In this document: piece after piece, positions 57,001 through 64,000 of the stretch
How the letters are laid out: the number at the start of each line of letters is the position of its first letter
Position numbering within the stretch: the first letter of the stretch is position 1
Assembly (NCBI RefSeq): GCF_002575655.3
Contig: NC_053038.3
Location: 144,538,885 to 144,602,884 of the forward strand
Source: Aegilops tauschii subsp. strangulata
Taxonomy: Eukaryota; Streptophyta; Magnoliopsida; Poales; Poaceae
Direction: 5' to 3'
DNA length: 64,000 nucleotides
The notes under the pieces: model-generated
Database searches by the model: none
What the model was told of the DNA's origin: nothing
What the model saw: only the letters and a program-made list of their open reading frames with translations
Program-made: the position numbers and the translations under genes

Positions 57001-58241
57001 TGCAGCCGCCGGCGTGGGGTCTAGTGACGGCAGCGACGAGCGGAGCGGCGGCCGTGTTGCGGTGGTGCTCGGGCACGGGGCTACGAGTTGCTAGCGACCC
57101 AACGGAGTGGGGGCATCATCAGTGGAACACCCGGAGCACGATGGGTAGCGGTGCAAGGCGGAACGAGCTCGGCATCAAGCAGAGCATCGGCCATGGTGGA
57201 CAGCGACGCTCGGTCGAAGGGGGCCTCCGCTAGAGGATGAAAACGAGAGGGAAAACAATGGGAAATGATGCGGGGGCTCACGTTGATCTCGCAGAGACGC
57301 TCAGAGTGCTCGCGCAGGTCCTGTACGCGGCGAAATCGACGGCGGCGATCCACGGCATCGAGGAAGAAGACGGCGTTGAAGGCCACTCTACAGGGCGCCC
57401 GGGCTTGTGTGAGTCATCGAGGAGGAAGAGGCGGTCGTGGAGGTCCTTCAGAGCACGGAGAGGGGTCGAGGGGGAGGCTGTGGCTATGTAGGTAATAGCG
57501 GCGGCGGCGGGCTCCGCTCGGGAAGAGAGCAGAGATGGGAGGGAGGGAGAGATGCGAGGAGGGAAGAGGTCGAGGGGAAACACGGGACTGCGTGGCGATG
57601 CCAGGGCCGTCCAGGGCGTCGGGGGTGTACACAGGCAGGCAGGAGGTGGCCGGCGCATGATAGCCACGTGCCTCGCGTCCTTCTGGCACGAGGAGGAAGG
57701 CGACAGGAGTTGTGGTGGTGGGCTGGGCTGCGCAGTTGGGCCGCCAGGTGGGCTGCAGGTAAGCGCCAGGTAAGGTTTTCTCCTCTCTCTGGTTTTCCCT
57801 ATTTTGCTTTGTTTTTCTATTTTGCAGATTTGTTTTAATTTGGTTTTTCAAACCAAATCACTTTTTAAAAATTCTGAAAATAGTTATGGGCAATGAAATA
57901 GTTATTCCAGAGGCCCTCAACTAATTCCAGAATTGTTGGGGCATTTAAAATATTAATACTATTTAAATGCTCCAATTCAAATACATTATGAATTAATTCA
58001 AAAATCCAAAATGGCCTAAAAATATGTTCATCATTTTTGGCAGAGGTTTTCACCTTTATCAGAAGTCATGAACATTTTCAAAGGGCATTTTGGGTTCATT
58101 GAAAATGATTTTATGTTGAACCTATTTGATTTGATCTGGTCCTAGGGTTTGATCCATCCCCATCTCAAATTCAAAAGAATTTAAACATGATGCAACACAT
58201 GACTAGCTAGCTCAGAGCATACCAGAACTAGGGATGTGACA
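54021..58241 (-). repeat. 5' LTR of element G
   Basis: The intact 4221-bp LTR. On the minus strand it begins TGTCACATCCCTAGTTCTGG and ends GGGGTCCTGACA. It includes a GC-rich section (about 56870-57780) with overlapping ORFs on both strands; these are not conserved as protein between the two LTRs and are not called as genes. Confidence 0.9.
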
Positions 58242-58246
58242 CAATC

Positions 58247-59202
58247 CGTGGGAGGCGTAGGATGAAGATGGTCTCTTTCAAACAACCCTGCAACCAAATA
58301 ACAAAGAGTCTCTTGTGTCCCCAACACACCCAATACAATGGCAAATTATATAGGTGCACTAGTTCGGCGAAGAGATGTTGATACAAGTGCAATATGGATG
58401 GTAGATATAGGTTTTTGTAATCTGAAAATATAAAAATAGCAAGGTAACTAATGATAAAAGTGAGCACAAACGGTATTGCAATGCTTCGAAACAAGGCCTA
58501 GGGTTCATACTTTCACTAGTGCAAGTTCTCTCAACAAGGATAACATAATTAGATCATATAACTATCCCTCAACATGCAACAAAGAGTCACTCCAAAGTCA
58601 CTAATAGCGAAGAACAAACAAAGAGATTATTGTAGGGTACGAAACCACCTCAAAGTTATCCTTTCTGATCGATCTATTCAAGAGTCTGTCGTGAAATAAC
58701 ACGAAGCTATTCTTTCCGTTCGATCTATCATAGAGTTTGTACTAGACTAACACCTTAAGACACAAATCAACCAAAACCCTAATGTCACCTCAAGTATCCG
58801 TGGGTATGATTATACGACATGCATCACACAATCTCGGATTCATCTATTCAACTAGCACAAAGAACTTCAAATAGTGCCCCAAAGTTTCTACAGGAGAGTC
58901 AAGACGAAAACGTGTGCCAACCCCTATGCATAAGTTCACATGGTCACTAAACCCGCAAGTTGATCACCAAAATATACATCAAGTAGATCACGTGAATATC
59001 CCATTGTCACCACAGATAAGCACATGCAAGACACACATCAAGTGTTCTCAGATCCATAAAGACTCAATCCGATAGTATAACTTCAAAGAGAAAACTCAAT
59101 CCATTACAAGAGAGTAGAGGGGGAGAAACATCATAAGATCCAACTATACTAGCAAAGCTCGCGGTACATTAAGATCGTGCCAAATCAAGAACACGAGAGA
59201 GA

Positions 59203-59242
<40 letters not shown>

Positions 59243-59571
59243 AAACACATAGCTACTGGTACATACCCTCAACCCCAACGGTGAACTACCCCCTCCTCGT
59301 CATGGACAGCGTCGGGATGATGAAGATGGCCACCGGTGATGGATCCCCCCTCCGGCAGGGTGCCGGAACAGGGTCCCGATTGGTTTTTGGTGGCTACACA
59401 GGCTTGCGGTGGCGGAACTCCCGATCTAGGTTTCTTTTTGGGGGGTTTTGTATTTATAGGAATTTTTGGCTTCGGTCTCATGTCAGGGAGGTCTCCGAGT
59501 TGTTCACGACGCAAGGGGGACGCGCCCATGGGGTAGGGCGGGCCCTCCACCCTCGTGGACGGCTCAGGACT
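58247..59571 (-). repeat. 5' LTR of element F, second part
   Basis: It continues the LTR after G's target duplication (CGTGGGAGGCGTAGGATG...). It includes a GA microsatellite (59195-59240) and the section CTCCGGCAGGGTGCCGG. It ends where the LTR of element I begins. Confidence 0.8.
59195..59240 (+). repeat. (GA)n microsatellite
   Basis: About 23 GA units with one GGGA interruption, inside the LTR of F. Confidence 0.95.
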
Positions 59572-60193
59572 TGTCCGGGATATACCCAGCGATGTAACCC
59601 GGCCGGATGTATGACCCCGCTAGATCTTGACGACTCATTGGTGGCCCGCCCGGAGCTTGACGATTTACGGGTAACCCGCCCGATCTTGGCGACTCATTAG
59701 TAACCCGGCGGGCGGGTCAGACGGACGACAAGGCCCAAGGCCCAGTAGGCCGGTTCGTATGATGGTGGGCCAGCTTAAGAGGAAAGGCATAAGGAATATT
59801 CTCCTATAACGTAAGCAAGACTAGGACTCCACTTGTAATAGAATAATCCTAATCCTACTAGGACTAGTCATGTAAACCGCCCCTTCAACATATATAAGGA
59901 GGCGCAGGGCACCCCAAGAGGGACAGGAAATAATCGTTAAGACTAGACACAACTAGGAGAGCCGGTTTATGGCGACTCCCTCATGAGCATAATGAGACCT
60001 AGCCACAAACAGCATGTAGGGCTATTACCGGATGATGTTTCCCGGGGCCCGAAGCTGTCTAAATCCTTGTCTTGTGTGTTGATCCGCATCGTGACTCTCG
60101 TCCCACTCAACCCCTCTCAAGCTATCACATAGGTGCGTTGGCCTCACGACTAAGTCCTCACACTAGGACATCTGCCATGACAATTCCACGACA
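59572..60193 (+). repeat. Element I: gypsy-type 5' LTR, plus orientation
   Basis: The 622-bp LTR runs TGTCCGGGATATACC...TTCCACGACA. TATATAA at 59891-59897 (CAACATATATAAGGAGGC) is a good core promoter. A PBS follows directly. The LTR interrupts the LTR of F, so I inserted after F; the other end of I is not identified. Confidence 0.75.
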
Positions 60194-60195
60194 GT

Positions 60196-60211
60196 TGGCG
60201 CCCACCGTGGG
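60196..60211 (+). other. Primer-binding site of element I
   Basis: TGGCGCCCACCGTGGG starts two bases after the LTR, as in several Triticeae gypsy families with this 'GGCGCCCACCGTGGG' signature. Confidence 0.75.
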
Positions 60212-62648
60212 ACCTGCGCACGGTGGTGTTGAGTTCTTGGAGGGATCTTTCTCAGGGTTTCAGGAAGCTCGCGATTGGTCAGATGAAGAAAAGATGGTTT
60301 GATGATTAGAGTCATGATTAAATTTAGAGTTTACAGTGCAAAGTTTCGAGATCAAGAGGATAAGGGTTCTATTGTTTGAGTCGTTAGACGTGACGAGATC
60401 CATCTAAACCGTAGCTCCGCCATGTCCTAGATCGAAGGGGTTAATCTGTTGTACGTATACGAACAAACCGATCCAAGGTTACGGCCGGATCCGCCGAGTT
60501 CCCCTACTCCTAAAAAAAGTCCCGAGGAAACCACCAGCTATTACGCAACTTTTAGTACAGCCTACTGCCCCTGTGATATTAAAAGGTTTTGCTGCCGCCG
60601 ACTCCAACAACTCATCATCAATCGAGAAATAGTACTATAATGCTACTGCTCCTCACGTGGTGGTCAAGGCTGATCCACAAGATTAATTTATTTGTCTCCT
60701 GTTGCACTATACGCCATGCTAGTACTAATTCAGTACAAACCAGATTTTTGGGTTTTCAAACACTGCCTACTATCGGAAACATCAATGCAAAGATTCCAGT
60801 GTGCAAACGATTGAACGAGTCGGCCAAACCAAATACGACCCGGATTCATGTTGCCTTCAAGCCAGCTCTACCTCTGGGCCGTTCACCGCCACGTGTTGAA
60901 GGGGCCAGTGTCCGTTGTCGTTTCTGAGCTGGCCACTTCTATGCCGAGTCAACGCCAAAGCCTCGCCTTGGCTTTGCTCCTCAGCCGTGGTGCCACATCA
61001 GTCTGCTTCCGCCGATGCGTCAAGTTGCCATTCAACTCTCTGCATCAGGCCGTTTCCTCCATGTTTGAGCTGCCGTTTCCACAGCCTCCCTGCATCCTGA
61101 GCTGCCGCGCCTGAGCCACGCCTAAGCCTCCACGAGCTCCTGCGTTGTGCTGCTCCATGTCATCCATGCTGTCGCCGAATTCCAGTGCTTTAAGCTGCCC
61201 CGGCTGCGCTCTGTTCCCGTCACTTCTGAGCCGCCCTTTCCTTTTCCTACAGTCTGCCCGTACGCCGCTATGGCGGCCATGCCTGCAAGTTGTTGCCCCA
61301 GCAGATCCCGAGCTGCCTTCTCAGGTCGGGTCAACCATCTGTTGCACGCAGCTGCACGTACTTCTACTATTCCTTACTACTGTTTGCGCAAGCGACTACA
61401 TGACCAAATTCACGAGAGGAAAGAAAATAAAAAAGGATCAAGTCCCCAAAATGAAAAAGGACGGAAGGGAGCGCACATAATAAGATCAACCAAGCATCAG
61501 CTATCTTTTTTGTCTTACTACGTCCAACATTAGCATCGGCGTTCATCCGACAAAGATACCAGGTGCTACCCTTCTTAGTTATTTTCAATATACTTTAAGT
61601 TACTCTGGCAGGTAATATTTTTGCGCAGGGCAGTTATTCATTACAAAAGTGGCGTCATACCTCGGATACGGAGCGCGCCAGCATGATCCTACACTAGCGT
61701 TCATCCGTGCCATGCTGCCCAAGCAAAACGCTGCGGCCGATTCACCCGTTTGCGCCGGCGTACAATGCTGCGGCTGAGTCGCCCATCCGCGCCGACTTAC
61801 AACACCTCGGTTGACTCGCCCGACCGTGCCGGTTTATAATGCCATGGCCGGTTTTTTCTTACAGTAATTTTTCACTGGTTGAGACACCCGACGAAAATTC
61901 CAAATGCAATCTGCCTTATTTACTTTTTAAGCACGTATTAATATTTCTGAGAACAATTACTCTGTCTTTTAATATATTTTACAGGACAAAGTCCACTACA
62001 AAAGTAACCTCATGCCATGGAAATAAGGCTCACACCGGTTTAAAACGTTGCGGCCGTCTCTCGCGACCGCACCAGCTTACAACACCGCGGCCGTCTCTCA
62101 CGACCGCCGTCTTCAAACATTGCGGCTGACTTCTACGTCTACATCAGCATATGCAATTGAGTCGTCGTCCGTGCTTATGGCCGATTTACCCGCATTCGTG
62201 CCGTTTCTAAACGCCGCGGCTGACTCTCTCGTCCGCACCGGCTCATAATGCCGCGGCCGGCTCCCCGTCCGCGCCGGCTTACAGCGCCGCGGCCGATTCA
62301 ACTGTCTGTACCTACGGCCGACTCGCCCGCGTCTGTGCTGTCTCTGATTCGGAGCAAATCATAATATGTTATCAGCCTCCGCTTGCACCGGAAATTCAAT
62401 GGATAGGCATGTAAGTTACTCCGTTGTGGTGTGTTTAAATTCAACAACCAGCTAGGATGAACCGCTGGCCGGATTACTGACACAAATCATACGGGGTCAT
62501 TTATAACCCGCCATGGACGACCTCAACCTTCCGTGGACTCACATCGCGTTATCAACGCTAAGGATATACATAAGTGTTGCGAATATCACTAACTCACCAC
62601 CTTGCTTCCACCTTCAACATATGACAACGGTCCGTTTTTCAGTTATAT
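60212..62648 (+). other. Interior following element I, degenerate, no intact gene
   Basis: About 70 bases after the PBS there is a short open stretch (FLEGSFSGFQEARDWSDEEKM) that could be the start of a gag, ending with a TGA at 60300. The rest, to 62648, has only short ORFs and includes a field of degenerate GC-rich repeats (61725-62310). I cannot say where the interior of I ends. Part of the sequence may derive from other repeats. Confidence 0.4.
61725..62310 (+). repeat. Degenerate GC-rich repeat field
   Basis: A phrase like GCGGCCGACTCGCCCGTCCG followed by CGCCGGCTTACAA recurs about ten times with heavy divergence (for example near 61731, 61770, 61807, 62050, 62087, 62215, 62251, 62288). 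It is interrupted by an AT-rich insert (61850-62040). Confidence 0.6.
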
Positions 62649-64000
62649 TGTAAGTGCATCTAGTGCCCCTTAGTGATTTTGGTGTATTGAAGACTTATAG
62701 GTTAAGGGACTAATGTGTTTATGAGTGTACACAGGTCTATAAGTCTATGAGGAGTTTGATATTTATAGAGAAAGTCGACCCCTAAAAATGAAGTTCTTCG
62801 ACTGAAGACTTTGGATTTCTGAAGACTTTCTCAAGACTTTGAAAGTGAAGAAATTGGTGTGACCTTGAAGACTTTTGTTTTCGTAGTTTCATTTTCTCTT
62901 TCTTGAGTCATAGGAAACACCGTACTGTTAAAGGGGGTCGAGGAAATACTAAGGAAAAATTTCCATGTGATGCTCAACTCAAAATCCTACACCTACCAAT
63001 CCCTTCGAGAGAAGCCATTGGAAATCTCATACAGTTCAGTCATATTCTTCAGTGACAGAGACGAAGTTCTTCTGGTCTCTGAGGAATTTGTTCTGACTGA
63101 GGAGTTAGGAATTCGCCAGTGCGGATTGCCTACACTGTGAGGAACATGATAGCCCTGAGGAATTTGATACTCAAATTTTCGACCGTTGATGTGCTATGCA
63201 CCAGCTGTCCCAAAATATCTACCCACCTAACGGTCATATCATTGAAGGGCATTTATGTCTTATCATGTCGGGCTGCTCCCTAGGCTGTAAATAGCCGCCC
63301 CCTACAACCACTAGCTGGTCGGCTGCTCCGAGAGAAACTGACACTTGTCATTTGAGAGCATCCCATCCTCTGAGGACTTTGAGCGAAAATCATCAAGTGA
63401 GGAAAAACCCCAAACCCAAACACCTACAAACCCAAAGTGATTGAGCATCACTGAAGAGATTGATCCTGCGTGGATCCGACGCTTGTTACCTTTGAAGACT
63501 GTGCTTCTTCCAGACAGTTAGGCGTCATGGTCTAGAGCATCCAAGAAGAAATTGTGGATCGCCGAGTGACCGAGTTTGTGAAGGTTTGGAAGTCACCTGA
63601 AGACTTACCACGAGTGATTGGACGAGGTCTGTGTGACCTTAGTTCAAGGAGAATACGGTGAGGACTGTGTGTCCGGGACTGGGTGTCCTCGGGTTTAAAT
63701 ACCTAGCCGCTCCAACCAGACGTACAACTGAGACAGCAGTTGGAACTGGTCTACCAAATCATTGTCTTCACCAAGCCAACTGGTTCTATTTCCTCAACTC
63801 TTTCATTTCCTCATCCTGTGTTGTGCAATTGTTCATATCTGTGTTTGAAGACTTTGACTGAAGACTTTCTCAATTTCCTCGGTTCAATTTCCTCAGTCTG
63901 TTTGTCTTCATCCTGTGTTATCCTGTGTTTACGCTTTCTGTACTCTGTGCTTGTTTTCCTTTCATCATGATGACTATGCTTGTGTTCTGCTATGCATACT
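62649..64000 (+). repeat. Element J: copia LTR of the E family, plus orientation, runs off the window
   Basis: It starts TGTAAGTGCATCTAGTGCCC and follows the LTR of E (read on the minus strand from 39662) with few differences for 1352 bases; the E LTR is 1496 bases, so the end lies just outside. One block of about 30 bases present in E's LTR near 39430 is absent here. Whether this is a 5' LTR, a 3' LTR or a solo LTR cannot be decided from the window. Confidence 0.85.

Larger units (their letters stand above)
45209..58241 (-). mobile_element. Element G: 13-kb non-coding LTR element (LARD-like), minus orientation
   Basis: LTRs TGTCAGGACC...GTGACA lie at 45209-50594 and 54021-58241, with a perfect target duplication CAATC. 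A TGGTATCAGAGC PBS on the minus strand (54005-54016) lies next to the right LTR and a GGGGGTCAGT purine tract next to the left LTR, giving minus orientation. The 3426-bp interior has no ORF of recognisable function. Very long LTRs plus a non-coding interior fit a large retrotransposon derivative that needs another element's proteins. The left LTR is longer because it holds CACTA element H; without H it is shorter than the right one through an internal deletion. Confidence 0.9.
42237..59571 (-). mobile_element. Element F: truncated gypsy-type LTR element, minus orientation, split by G
   Basis: Interior (42237-45096), PBS (45069-45086) and the 5' LTR (45097-45208 and 58247-59571) remain. The 3' part and 3' LTR would lie left of 42237 but are missing; CACTA element D borders there. 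The LTR starts TGATGTCTACTACACAACC (plus-strand view), a different LTR from A and C. The interior is nonetheless related to A and C, including a relative of A's non-canonical ORF. The LTR's far end is cut by element I at 59572. Confidence 0.8.

Overview
The window looks like intergenic, transposon-dense chromatin from a Triticeae grass (wheat/Aegilops/barley/rye type). Spliced plant-type host exons survive in only two short stretches (1-1872 and 24075-27073). Almost everything else is LTR retrotransposons and CACTA DNA transposons nested in one another. No prokaryotic gene organisation, functional tRNA/rRNA gene or CRISPR array was seen. Family names such as Sabrina/WHAM, Maximus/SIRE or Laura/Wilma are possible but could not be checked here, so elements are labelled A-J.

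Host part. At 1-869 lie the last two exons of a gene I do not recognise. At 1408-1872 and 24075-24694 lie the two halves of one B3-domain gene: B3-like domain, Ala/Pro-rich linker, intron, second B3 domain. Element A interrupts the linker exon, and the reading frame is continuous across the insertion once one target-site copy is discounted. A second B3 gene with the same architecture follows at 25709-27073 and carries an in-frame stop. Both look like pseudogenes.

Nest 1 (1873-24074). A is a minus-strand gypsy-type element with 1575-bp LTRs and TSD CATCG/CATTG. Its 5' LTR is split by B (8351-23015, plus strand, TSD TCCAC). The gag start of B is split by C (9392-16778, minus strand, TSD ACACC), which belongs to the same LTR family as A. 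A carries a non-canonical ORF, C carries gag-protease only, and B carries a gag remnant plus a long antisense gene of the 'putative gypsy type transposon' (Transposase_28) kind. None has RT or integrase, so all three look non-autonomous.

Nest 2 (about 27300-42236). E (27558-39662, minus strand) is a copia element with gag, protease, integrase, RT, RNase H and a large extra ORF downstream of pol. It has its 5' LTR but no 3' LTR. It adjoins CACTA-type sequence D (39663-42236), which is rich in tandem repeats and ends in a CACTA-like terminus.

Nest 3 (42237-59571). F is a left-truncated minus-strand gypsy-type element carrying a relative of A's non-canonical ORF. Its LTR is split by G (45209-58241, TSD CAATC), a 13-kb element with 4.2-kb LTRs and no recognisable coding capacity. 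The left LTR of G contains H (48267-49724, TSD CGG), a short CACTA element holding a 5S-rRNA-like segment.

Right edge. I (LTR 59572-60193, plus strand, then degenerate repeat-rich interior) is followed by J (62649-64000), the start of a second copia LTR of E's family in the opposite orientation.

Several ORFs are broken by TAG codons at places where CAG would restore a sensible reading frame, consistent with long-term cytosine methylation and deamination.
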